DNA of 12,562 bases from Clostridiales bacterium (GTDB taxonomy: Bacteria > Bacillota_A > Clostridia > Lachnospirales > Lachnospiraceae): assembly GCA_030154385.1 (NCBI GenBank), contig JASKJZ010000031.1, forward strand, positions 1 through 12,562. Reading direction: 5' to 3'. The notes beneath the pieces are model-generated. The model was not told where the DNA came from. It saw nothing but the letters and a program-made list of their open reading frames with translations, and ran no database searches. Every line of letters starts with the position of its first letter. The first letter of the stretch is position 1. A program made the position numbers and the translations under genes. This document shows positions 1 to 6,737 of this stretch, in pieces.

Positions 1-731
1 TAAAAGAAGACACCATTGTAATCAAGACCAATCTCTCTTTTCTTCCGACCAACGAAAACAATTTAGTCTATAAGGCAATCAAACTGTTAAAGAGCGAATT
101 TCAGATTCAAAAGGGTGTCTTCGTTAATTTAGAAAAACACATACCCGTCGCCGCCGGAATGGCTGGCGGAAGCACAGACTGTGCTGCCGCCTTGAGGGGG
201 ATGAACCGACTTTTCGGACTCGGTCTAACAGATGACGAGTTGATGAAGCGCGCGGTCACACTTGGCGCCGATGTCCCTTATTGTATTATGGGCGGAACCG
301 CTCTTTCCGAAGGTATCGGTGAAATACTGACCCCTCTTTCTCCTATGCCCTCTTGCTATGTTCTGGTGGTAAAACCGTCCATGCACGTATCCACCAAATT
401 TGTGTATGAGAATCTAGATATTGCCTCTTTTTCCTCTCACCCAGACATAGACGGGATGGTACAAGCTCTGCAAGATAAAGATTTATCTGGCATTTCCAGT
501 CGTCTTAATAATGTTTTAGAAACTGTTACAATTAAGGAATACCCCATCCTTGGTCAAATTAAAAATACCATGAAGCAATCTGGCGCGCTTGGCTCTATTA
601 TGAGCGGAAGCGGCCCCACTGTGTTTGGCCTCTTTGATAACAAAGTGGCTGCAGAGGAGGCAAAAAGAAAATGTAAAAAAATGGATAGCAGCTTTCGCAT
701 TTATCTGGTAGATGTCAAAAATTCAATCTAA
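1..731 (+). CDS. ispE: 4-diphosphocytidyl-2-C-methyl-D-erythritol kinase IspE, 5'-truncated by window edge
   Basis: IspE phosphorylates the 2-hydroxyl of CDP-methylerythritol with ATP in the cytoplasmic non-mevalonate (MEP) isoprenoid pathway. The reading frame is open from base 3 to the TAA at 729-731. This gives 242 visible residues, so about 45-50 N-terminal residues of the usual ~290 lie outside the window. The GHMP-kinase ATP-binding motif P-V-A-A-G-M-A-G-G-S-T-D is read from about base 144, upstream of the first ATG at 159, so that internal ATG is not the start. The C-terminal GHMP motif is also present (GSIMSGSGPTVFGLF). This is the only plus-strand gene in the window. It converges on sipL with a 10 bp gap and no obvious terminator between them. 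Family assignment is firm; only the start is unseen. Confidence 0.95.
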   Translation, partial: KEDTIVIKTNLSFLPTNENNLVYKAIKLLKSEFQIQKGVFVNLEKHIPVAAGMAGGSTDCAAALRGMNRLFGLGLTDDELMKRAVTLGADVPYCIMGGTALSEGIGEILTPLSPMPSCYVLVVKPSMHVSTKFVYENLDIASFSSHPDIDGMVQALQDKDLSGISSRLNNVLETVTIKEYPILGQIKNTMKQSGALGSIMSGSGPTVFGLFDNKVAAEEAKRKCKKMDSSFRIYLVDVKNSI

Positions 732-741
732 CACCAAACTC

Positions 742-2292
742 TTATTTGCAGATAACCAGTTTTTGTCCTTCTTGTAACGTGTCTGTCTCCAAAGCATTCA
801 GCTCTGCAATAGATTCCATTGTTGTATAGAATTTTTTTGCAATATCCCATAGAGAATCACCGGCTCCTACAATGTATCCTGTGATTCCAGGGAGCTTTGC
901 CCGCTCTTCTATAAGCCCTCCCGCTTCTTCGAGCGATAAAATGACATCTGCTTCTTGTTCATCAAAAACTAAGGCTTCCAAACAAATAGTAGCGCGAACC
1001 TCTGCCTCACGTTCACTGATTGGAACAATACTTAGTTGATCTAAATACGACCGTAGCTCATACCTGCTTTTCGGAGAAATCCCCTTAACCTCCATAATCT
1101 GAGAAAACGGAATATCCCCCCTTCCAATTGCTAGCGGCCGATCGTCCTCCTCGGTGAGATAAAGAATCTGAACACCAAGATTTCCTTCGATTACAATTCC
1201 ATTTTCCACGATTTTTTGTTCTTCCACACGAATCACCGCATCTCCATTGCAGATCTGCAAAATCGGAGGACTCCCGCTCTTGATTGGAATCGATTCCATA
1301 ACACGAACTTTACTACTATTTTTTAATAAAAGCGTTGGATAGGTCATTCGTTTTCGCTGTACCATTAACTTGCTGCGTGTGGAATAGACATCCTCTAAAA
1401 CTTCCCTGTCTTCCTCCTCGTAAGCCTTGATATCGCACTGCAAAACAGCCTCTACATCTAAAATTCGATTTTCACCATCTGCGTCTTCCTTAAACTGGAT
1501 ATCCGGGTTCGTTAGATTAACGTCGATTTCAAGAATCATCCCCTCACAAAGTCCAGGTACCGAAAGCGTTCCATTCACCGGAAGATCCACTTCGTAATAT
1601 GCAAGCCTTTTGTCCTCTCCATCCGTAAGATACAAGACAAAAGTTCGAACAATACCTCTTATACTAATCGTATCTGCTTGTATTTTTTCATCTCGCTCCA
1701 TAAAGCGCAGATCGCTGTATAAAAGCTCCCCTGCATTTTCCTTCCCAAGCGGAAGGGACACTTCATCCTTGATACGAAGGGTATCCATTTTACTTGCAAA
1801 AAGCTGCAAAACTGTCATATTCTTTTTTTTCCCAGGAAGCTCCAGATCCTCTTCTATTTCCGAAACGACCGTCTCCTCTGCCTGATTCAGCGTAAATAAA
1901 TGAAAGCAGACCACTGCACTTACATTTACTTTTCTTGAATTAATCAAGGAAGCCTGAATATCTTCAATATCCCATTGACAAAAAATCTCCTCCTTTGAAA
2001 GGGTTCCTTCTATATTTACGGTTTCTTCAAACGGCAATTCTCCATTCATCGTCTGAACAGGGCATCGTCCCTCTTTGGAGCTATAGAGCATTTGAAAATG
2101 CAGTGCCCCCTTCACCAGGTACTTTTGATTCATTGGTAAAATCTTATGTATCGTCACCGTACCCAAAAGCTTTATGACCACGTCAACATCTGGTTTGGCG
2201 TCTGGAACATTAAAATCATCTTCTAATGTTAACTGAAGATCGTTTTGATTGTTTTTTAAACTGGTCTTAAATGTTTGCATCGTAACTTCCAT
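742..2292 (-). CDS. sipL: SipL-like SPOCS (DUF3794) and LysM spore morphogenesis protein
   Basis: This 516-residue protein has three SPOCS/DUF3794-like segments at roughly residues 30-115, 190-280 and 340-430. A C-terminal LysM domain (about 473-516) carries the typical GDSLWDIAKKFY and ending EGQKLVICK. It has no signal peptide or membrane segment. In Clostridioides difficile, the protein with this architecture (SipL) binds the SpoIVA ATPase through its LysM domain and anchors the coat on the forespore surface; a similar role here is inference. The frame is open up to 2364, but the ATG at 2290-2292 is chosen because AAGGAGG lies 6 bases before it and the upstream part overlaps the promoter and a hairpin. 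A sigma-E-type promoter lies just upstream, which fits mother-cell expression. Neighbours are veg (upstream, same strand) and ispE (convergent). Orthology is inferred from domains and context, without a database search. Confidence 0.85.
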   Translation of the reverse strand: MEVTMQTFKTSLKNNQNDLQLTLEDDFNVPDAKPDVDVVIKLLGTVTIHKILPMNQKYLVKGALHFQMLYSSKEGRCPVQTMNGELPFEETVNIEGTLSKEEIFCQWDIEDIQASLINSRKVNVSAVVCFHLFTLNQAEETVVSEIEEDLELPGKKKNMTVLQLFASKMDTLRIKDEVSLPLGKENAGELLYSDLRFMERDEKIQADTISIRGIVRTFVLYLTDGEDKRLAYYEVDLPVNGTLSVPGLCEGMILEIDVNLTNPDIQFKEDADGENRILDVEAVLQCDIKAYEEEDREVLEDVYSTRSKLMVQRKRMTYPTLLLKNSSKVRVMESIPIKSGSPPILQICNGDAVIRVEEQKIVENGIVIEGNLGVQILYLTEEDDRPLAIGRGDIPFSQIMEVKGISPKSRYELRSYLDQLSIVPISEREAEVRATICLEALVFDEQEADVILSLEEAGGLIEERAKLPGITGYIVGAGDSLWDIAKKFYTTMESIAELNALETDTLQEGQKLVICK

Positions 2293-2314
2293 ATCAGCCC
2301 TCCTTATCTGATAC

Positions 2315-2343
2315 ACTATATGCAAAGGAGTGGGATAATATTC
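2315..2343 (-). promoter_or_regulatory. Candidate sigma-E promoter of sipL
   Basis: On the minus strand GAATATT (2337-2343) is separated by 14 bases from CATATAGT (2315-2322). This agrees well with the mother-cell sigma-E pattern known from Bacillus subtilis (an ATATT-like -35, 14-15 bp, CATA-type -10). The -10 lies 22 bases before the sipL start codon, leaving a short leader that contains the AAGGAGG at 2299-2305. A housekeeping reading (TTGAAT, 19 bp, TATAGT) is possible but poorer. Confidence 0.55.
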
Positions 2344-2378
2344 AAAAGGACCCACGCATATCATGCATGAGTCCTTTT
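2344..2378. terminator. Hairpin between veg and sipL, probable terminator
   Basis: An 8-bp perfect outer stem (2344-2351 with 2371-2378, aaaaggac/gtcctttt) continues inward through two single mismatches to GCAT/ATGC with a 3-base loop. It starts 17 bases after the veg stop codon on the minus strand and ends exactly where the sipL sigma-E -35 begins, so it would insulate the two genes. The T-run is good on the plus strand (TTTTTT) and weaker on the minus strand (TTTTGAATATT). It may therefore act in both directions. Confidence 0.6.
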
Positions 2379-2394
2379 TTATTTATGCAACAAG

Positions 2395-2634
2395 TTAAAC
2401 CAATGTCATCTGTACATCATTTGTAAGTACATCTGTGTAGCTAAAAGATATGGTCTGTAGTGTGTTTTCAATTTCATTTTTTACCTGTACCAGGAAAATG
2501 CTAGGATAGGTCTCGGTAATAACTCCCTCGGTAACGTCCACCTTATGTCTTCCACGATTCGAACGGATCATTACTTTACTACCGATGTGGTGATTAACTG
2601 CTTTTCTTACACGGACTAAATCTGATTGTTTCAT
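2395..2634 (-). CDS. veg: Veg family protein
   Basis: A 79-residue protein matching the short, highly conserved Veg family of Firmicutes. It shows the N-terminal helix with a VNHHIGSKVMIRSNRGRHK segment and the family hallmark ETYPSIFLVQV, followed by SFSYTDVLT. In B. subtilis Veg has been linked to biofilm matrix gene control and to spore outgrowth; its molecular function is not settled. The frame is open to 2730, but the ATG at 2632-2634 is preceded by GGAGGA with 7-base spacing and gives the usual family length. The upstream extension would run through the promoter. veg sits directly upstream of sipL but is separated from it by a hairpin, so the two are probably transcribed independently: veg from a strong vegetative promoter, sipL during sporulation. 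Confidence 0.93.
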   Translation of the reverse strand: MKQSDLVRVRKAVNHHIGSKVMIRSNRGRHKVDVTEGVITETYPSIFLVQVKNEIENTLQTISFSYTDVLTNDVQMTLV

Positions 2635-2692
2635 TTCATTTCCTCCATTCTGTAAAAATGGCTGTCCATCAAATCTTATCAGCACTGTCCTA

Positions 2693-2721
2693 AGTATAGC
2701 ATAACCACAATATATTGTCAA
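2693..2721 (-). promoter_or_regulatory. Strong sigma-A promoter of veg
   Basis: On the minus strand a perfect -35 TTGACA (2716-2721) is spaced 17 bases from TATACT (2693-2698). Transcription should start near 2686, giving a leader of about 50 nt. This parallels the famously strong veg promoter of B. subtilis. A perfect 12-bp palindrome acaatatattgt (2707-2718) overlaps the -35 element. Confidence 0.85.
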
Positions 2722-2745
2722 AAAACGCATTCTTGCTACAAGAAT
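2722..2745 (-). terminator. Weak possible terminator after the PrcB-like gene
   Basis: A 7-bp perfect stem (attcttg/caagaat, 2729-2735 with 2739-2745, 3-base loop) is followed on the minus strand by GCG and a T-run that merges into the veg -35. The stem is AT-rich, about 155 bases after the stop of the PrcB-like gene, and the T-run is offset by three bases. The rest of the 2731-2898 gap holds no gene that I can support. Confidence 0.3.
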
Positions 2746-2898
2746 TTGTTACCATAAAGCTGCACTATATTTTCTCTATATCCTCTTGTTTTTTGTGCAC
2801 TATTACATTGCTTCCCTGGCTTATTTCCTATAAGAAAGCTGTAATAATGCACAACTGCTTTCACACTTTATCGTATAATTATAACAGAGTGAGCTGAT

Positions 2899-3330
2899 TT
2901 ATTCCACAAAACTATTCTTAAGACCCTCGTATTCCACTGGCAAATCCAAAAACTCCGTTTTCACTACGATGTAAGGATAGGTAGGGGCTTTTTTGGCCGT
3001 TTCCTCCTTATCAGGACCTAAGAGTTTGGTTCGAATTATGATTGCATCTTCGGTTGCATACAGCTCTTCTAGCGTTATACTATATCCCCCTGATTCCTGC
3101 TCGCCGTATCCAACCACAAGATACAAATCATTATCTGCCGCGTAGGACAATTGAAATGCCTGTGATTTCTTTTCGTCAATCATCTTTTTTAATTCCTCTG
3201 GCACATCTTCCTCCGGTACAATCGTATACGTCAGATCTCTTACCTTATCTTTATTGACCGTATTCACGGAACACCCTGTTAAAAGTGTAAAAAGCAGTAA
3301 CATCACGCTCCACTTCACTCTTTTTTTCAT
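2899..3330 (-). CDS. Small lipoprotein with PrcB-like C-terminal domain
   Basis: A 143-residue secreted lipoprotein. The signal has a basic start (MKKRVKW), a hydrophobic stretch and a lipobox L-L-T-G-C with the lipidated Cys at 20, so it should be anchored on the outer face of the membrane. Residues ~63-133 (LVVGYGEQESGGYSI ... IVVKTEFLDLPVEY) resemble the PrcB_C domain, named after the PrcB subunit of a Treponema denticola protease complex. No protease lies next to it here, so a binding or accessory role is only a guess. I chose the ATG at 3328-3330; the in-frame TTG four codons upstream has no better site. The ribosome binding site is poor (GGGG four bases before the ATG). It lies 79 bp after amtB with no terminator between them, so it may be read through from amtB. 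Confidence 0.75.
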   Translation of the reverse strand: MKKRVKWSVMLLLFTLLTGCSVNTVNKDKVRDLTYTIVPEEDVPEELKKMIDEKKSQAFQLSYAADNDLYLVVGYGEQESGGYSITLEELYATEDAIIIRTKLLGPDKEETAKKAPTYPYIVVKTEFLDLPVEYEGLKNSFVE

Positions 3331-3409
3331 AATTCCCCGCAAATCTTTTTTATTATTCTATTCGCAGGTTTCTAAAACATTCCTCTTGTACTCCCAATTT
3401 ATGTGTATC

Positions 3410-4699
3410 TTATTTATCATCATGGAATCTGAAGTTTGCATATGCACTCATACCATGTTCATGTAAATCAAGACCATCCACTTCCTCTTTTTCACTGACA
3501 CGAAGTCCAATTGTTTTATCTAAAAGCTTGAAAATGATGAATGCCATTACCCCAACATAAGCTACAACTGCTGCAAGACCAATTAGCTGAACTCCAATAA
3601 ATTGAATACGACTCATTCCATAATCTGCAAGTACTGCATTCTTTGCAAAAACAGCAGTTAATAACGTACCGACAAATCCATTTACACCGTGAACTGCAAC
3701 TGCACCAACTGGATCGTCTACCTTTATGACCTTATCTACAAATTCTACCGCTACTACAACTAATACTCCGGCAATCACACCAATTGCGAGTGCTGCATAG
3801 TTATTGACAATATCACAGCCTGCTGTAATTGCTACCAATCCTGCCAAAGATCCATTCAATGTCATCGAAACATCCGGCTTTCCATAGCGCACCCAAGTAA
3901 CGATTAATGTAGTCAAAGTCGCTGCTACTGCTGCAAGATTCGTGGTAACCGCAATATCCCCAAGAGTTGTGGTTGCCCCTGTTGTTGAGCCTGCATTAAA
4001 TCCAAACCAGCAGAACCAAAGAATAAATACACCAAGTGCTCCAAGTGTAATATTGTGTCCAGGAATTGCTTTTGGTTTTCCATGCTCATCGTATTTTCCA
4101 ATACGAGCTCCAAGAATTTTAGCACCGATAAAAGCACAAACACCACCAACCATATGAACGGCGCTAGAACCAGCGAAATCATGATATCCAATCGATGAAA
4201 GCCAGCCGCCTCCCCAGATCCAATGACCCGTAATCGGATAAATAAATACCGATATCGCTGCACTATACACCAAGTATGCTGCGAACTTCGTACGCTCTGC
4301 CATAGCACCCGATACAATGGTTGCTGCTGTCGCACAGAAAACCGTGTGAAAAATCAAAAATACATGGATCGGAAGACCATTAAATAATCCCATTTCGTCC
4401 GCTAGTGCCGAAGGATTTAAAAATCCGCTTGTTCCAAGGATACCCGCTTTATCAAGACCAAACATAAGCGCGAATCCAAACAGGAAAAAGAAAATACTTC
4501 CTAACACAAAGTCCATCAAGTTCTTCATAATAATGTTTCCTGCATTTTTCGCTCTAGTAAAACCAGTTTCCACCGCAGCAAACCCTGCCTGCATAAAAAA
4601 TACCAAAACAGCGCCAAGCATCGTCCATACGATATTGAGCAAAAGCTCTGTTGCGCTCTGCAAATCCATTCCGGATGCAATCAAATCTGATAAATACAT
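3410..4699 (-). CDS. amtB: Ammonium transporter, Amt/MEP/Rh family
   Basis: A 429-residue multi-pass inner-membrane channel for NH4+/NH3, working as a trimer. It has the Amt signature around D175-F-A-G-S-S-A-V-H182, and the second pore histidine H337 in DPVGAVAVHGVNG; these are the twin pore histidines of the family. The cytoplasmic C-terminal tail ends in the conserved GLDLHEHGMSAY, the region that contacts the PII protein. The N-terminus begins outside or within the first helix without a long signal peptide, typical of Gram-positive Amt proteins. The start ATG (4697-4699) follows GGGAGG with 7-base spacing. It lies 104 bp downstream of glnK on the same strand, the classic pair, but a terminator-like hairpin stands between them. 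Confidence 0.97.
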   Translation of the reverse strand: MYLSDLIASGMDLQSATELLLNIVWTMLGAVLVFFMQAGFAAVETGFTRAKNAGNIIMKNLMDFVLGSIFFFLFGFALMFGLDKAGILGTSGFLNPSALADEMGLFNGLPIHVFLIFHTVFCATAATIVSGAMAERTKFAAYLVYSAAISVFIYPITGHWIWGGGWLSSIGYHDFAGSSAVHMVGGVCAFIGAKILGARIGKYDEHGKPKAIPGHNITLGALGVFILWFCWFGFNAGSTTGATTTLGDIAVTTNLAAVAATLTTLIVTWVRYGKPDVSMTLNGSLAGLVAITAGCDIVNNYAALAIGVIAGVLVVVAVEFVDKVIKVDDPVGAVAVHGVNGFVGTLLTAVFAKNAVLADYGMSRIQFIGVQLIGLAAVVAYVGVMAFIIFKLLDKTIGLRVSEKEEVDGLDLHEHGMSAYANFRFHDDK

Positions 4700-4716
4700 A
4701 TTCGTTTCCTCCCTTT

Positions 4717-4760
4717 AAAAAAGAGACAATCATTAAGCATAAATGCCTAATCATTATCTC
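4717..4760 (-). terminator. Intercistronic terminator-like hairpin between glnK and amtB
   Basis: Two 18-base arms (4723-4740 and 4743-4760) pair on the minus strand with two G-U wobbles and one mismatch, closing on a small AT loop. Six Ts (4722-4717) follow directly, and the amtB GGGAGG comes a few bases later. This has the form of an intrinsic terminator or attenuator that would set amtB below glnK or make it conditional. I see no convincing separate promoter between the hairpin and amtB. Confidence 0.7.
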
Positions 4761-4803
4761 CATTGATAATTTTTCTCATATTTCATTGTTATCCTCATTT
4801 GCA

Positions 4804-5142
4804 TTAAAGAGCTGTCACTCCACGTTCTCCTGTACGAATACGAACCGCATCGTCCACATCATAAATAAAGATTTTACCATCACCATAATTTCCAGTGGTA
4901 ATCTTTGCAGTTACCTTATCAATAATTTTCTCTGCCGTTTCCGCAAGTACAATCGTTTCGACCTTCATCTTCGGAAGCAGGTTTACACTATATTCCGTGC
5001 CTCGATAGATTTGTTTAAATCCCTTTTGGTTTCCGTAACCCATAATATTGGTTATCATGATACCATTTGCACCGCATTCATCCAAGATTACTTTTAAGTC
5101 CTCAAGTTTTTCTGGCTTCACGATGATTTCTAACTTTTTCAT
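4804..5142 (-). CDS. glnK: PII nitrogen regulatory protein, GlnK type
   Basis: A 112-residue trimeric PII signal protein that senses ATP/ADP and 2-oxoglutarate and gates partner proteins, above all AmtB. The T-loop (residues ~37-58) keeps Q39, K58 and Y51 in RGTEYSVNLLPK. Y51 is the position uridylylated in enterobacterial PII; whether it is modified here is not known. The B-loop TGNYGDGKIF and C-terminal TGERG are intact. The start ATG (5140-5142) follows GGGAGG with 7-base spacing. Its position directly before amtB supports the GlnK subtype, which plugs the transporter when ammonium is plentiful. Regulation is suggested by a near-perfect promoter followed by a leader hairpin. Confidence 0.96.
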   Translation of the reverse strand: MKKLEIIVKPEKLEDLKVILDECGANGIMITNIMGYGNQKGFKQIYRGTEYSVNLLPKMKVETIVLAETAEKIIDKVTAKITTGNYGDGKIFIYDVDDAVRIRTGERGVTAL

Positions 5143-5167
5143 ACAGTTACCTCCCTTTTCTTTTTAA

Positions 5168-5204
5168 ATAAACAAAAGGCGCTTCTATCTCTTAGAAACG
5201 CCTT
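5168..5204 (-). terminator. Terminator-like hairpin in the glnK leader
   Basis: A 12-bp stem (5176-5187 with 5193-5204; aaggcg/cgcctt core, one G-U pair on the minus strand) closes on a 5-base loop and is followed on the minus strand by TTTTGTTTATTT. It lies only about 10 bases after the predicted glnK transcription start and about 30 bases before its start codon. It could attenuate glnK-amtB, or also end transcripts from the upstream lipoprotein gene. On the plus strand it is followed by CGTTTTTA, so it may be bidirectional. Confidence 0.6.
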
Positions 5205-5221
5205 CGTTTTTAATAAACTAA

Positions 5222-5249
5222 ATTATACATATAATTCGTACTATGTCAA
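5222..5249 (-). promoter_or_regulatory. Near-consensus sigma-A promoter of glnK-amtB
   Basis: On the minus strand TTGACA (5244-5249), a 16-base spacer and TATAAT (5222-5227), preceded by TG, form a nearly ideal housekeeping promoter. Transcription would begin near 5214, leaving a ~72-nt leader that contains the hairpin at 5176-5204. I see no sigma-54 type GG...GC element. Confidence 0.85.
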
Positions 5250-5308
5250 ACCCTTTTTCATTGTTTTTATAATTTAACTTGATTTTAGGTATCATTTGAT
5301 ACTTTTGA

Positions 5309-6688
5309 CTACTGCATCTCGATCATGTCAGGAAAACTAAAAACCGCATTCTCTCCATCATCCAGCACCTCCACAGAATAACTCTTCGTGATATATCCCG
5401 TCTGAGTGATTACAAAAACATGGGTACCGATCTCTTTGGTAAAGGAGACCGGTATCGTTCCCTTTAATTCTCCGTTCAGATAAAGAGACGCTCCTGCTGG
5501 AGCCTGCACCGTAATGGTATGTTCTTCGTCTTTTACCGTTTGACCAGAAGAAGACGGCGTAGTATCCGTGTCACTTTGCTCAATTGTAGTACCCGCAGAG
5601 TCGTTCGATGCCTCATTCGCTTGAGAATCCGTACTATTTGAAGAATCTGTCGTTTCCCCTTCTACACCATACGTACCTTCTGCTAAATGAATGGAGATAG
5701 TCGGTGTTGATTCCGCAATGGTCAGAATACCCGCAAAGTCATCATATCCATTCATTGAAACTTGAACCTTGTGCGTTCCGTAATTTAATTTAACTGGATC
5801 CAAATAATCCACCTGTGTTCCATTAATATACAAATCAGCCCCATACGGCTCGATGTCAAATCGCACATACCCAATTCGACTTTTAGGCATCTTATAATCC
5901 GACATATCCAAGGTAATCTCTTCATTTCTGTCTAATTTTACAGTTTCATTTGCTACTAATTCTCCATTTTCAAGAACTACCTTATATTCTCCTTCTCTTG
6001 CAACGACCATCATATCTTCCGTAATCGGTCGAATAATACCATAGCCTACTTCAATGGTACCGCCTATAAAGTCTGTATAATTCACCAAATGAATATATCC
6101 ATGCCCGAGGGTCACAACTATGGAGCAAATCTGACTCCCTAATCCACGAATCGTCAATTCATCTTGATCATTTAAATCCAATAATTCGATCGGAAGCTCC
6201 TCGCTAAAAAGCTTCAGCCCTTCATCATACCAATAATTATGCCCTGATATCTGCATCCTCTGATTGGTCTTATCCGTTACCAGATTTCTTACATCCCTAT
6301 AAACCCAAGCAGACTTGCTAACTTGCAGCTTAACAAGACTTTGATTCTCCCCTTTGTAAGTTACATCCACCATTTCACCAATGGAAATCTGATCGACCGT
6401 TATGATTTCATCATATGCATTTTCGACGTCTGTGCCACTGGTATAGGAAAATAAAAAATCTTTTTTTTCGACCGTATCAAAAACAGTAATTGTTTTTTTT
6501 GTGTCATTATATTCCAAAACGACACCCGTAAACTGTAATTCACTCGCACTCTCATCCTTTGGTATCTGTGTCGTGGGTGTTGCACTCACCTGGTTATTTG
6601 TTGCGCTGCCTTTTTGACACCCGCTCAAAAAAAACAAAGTAAATAAAAACAAAAAAAATGCTTTTCTCATTTGATATTTTAGTTTCAT
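5309..6688 (-). CDS. PEGA-domain lipoprotein
   Basis: A 459-residue exported lipoprotein. A hydrophobic leader ends in the lipobox L-S-G-C (Cys 24). The region up to ~265 is predominantly beta-like and not recognised. Residues ~272-336 and ~389-453 are two PEGA-type repeats (GYVRFDIEPYGADLYING and VQAPAGASLYLNGELKG, each with a later G-T-H and G-Y), separated by a Ser/Thr/Asp-rich linker (~340-388). PEGA repeats are known as extracellular beta modules on surface proteins; ligand or function here is unknown. The start ATG 6686-6688 is preceded by GGGAAGG with 7-8 base spacing; a second Met six residues on is less well placed. It lies 49 bp after the CotS-like gene and may have its own promoter. 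It ends 59 bp before the glnK -35 with no clear terminator of its own. Confidence 0.85.
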   Translation of the reverse strand: MKLKYQMRKAFFLFLFTLFFLSGCQKGSATNNQVSATPTTQIPKDESASELQFTGVVLEYNDTKKTITVFDTVEKKDFLFSYTSGTDVENAYDEIITVDQISIGEMVDVTYKGENQSLVKLQVSKSAWVYRDVRNLVTDKTNQRMQISGHNYWYDEGLKLFSEELPIELLDLNDQDELTIRGLGSQICSIVVTLGHGYIHLVNYTDFIGGTIEVGYGIIRPITEDMMVVAREGEYKVVLENGELVANETVKLDRNEEITLDMSDYKMPKSRIGYVRFDIEPYGADLYINGTQVDYLDPVKLNYGTHKVQVSMNGYDDFAGILTIAESTPTISIHLAEGTYGVEGETTDSSNSTDSQANEASNDSAGTTIEQSDTDTTPSSSGQTVKDEEHTITVQAPAGASLYLNGELKGTIPVSFTKEIGTHVFVITQTGYITKSYSVEVLDDGENAVFSFPDMIEMQ

Positions 6689-6719
6689 TGTTTTTTCCTT
6701 CCCTCATTCATTCGTGCTC

Positions 6720-6725
6720 ATTATA
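6720..6725 (-). promoter_or_regulatory. Possible -10 element of the PEGA lipoprotein gene
   Basis: A perfect TATAAT lies on the minus strand 31 bases before the start codon, between the CotS-like stop and the lipoprotein start. The best -35 at 17 bp (TTTCTA) is poor, so this is a tentative promoter. Confidence 0.35.
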
Positions 6726-6737
6726 CTATATCTCATC

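Noticed and set aside
159..161. ATG at 159 as the start of ispE
   Set aside because: It lies inside the GHMP ATP-binding motif, and the frame is open to the window edge with recognisable IspE sequence before it.
2715..2897. 60-codon plus-strand frame in the gap between veg and the PrcB-like gene
   Set aside because: No ribosome binding site, no recognisable domain, and it begins within the veg promoter.
3925..4335. 136-codon minus-strand frame inside amtB
   Set aside because: It is a shifted-frame shadow of amtB with Q-rich and irregular composition.
4651..5097. 148-codon plus-strand frame antisense to glnK and the amtB leader
   Set aside because: It runs opposite two firmly identified genes and the hairpin, with no ribosome binding site or recognisable domain.
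5143..5215. ANTAR-type dual-hairpin target in the glnK leader
   Set aside because: Only one hairpin is present and its loop is five bases, not the paired six-base loops with A1 and G4 expected.
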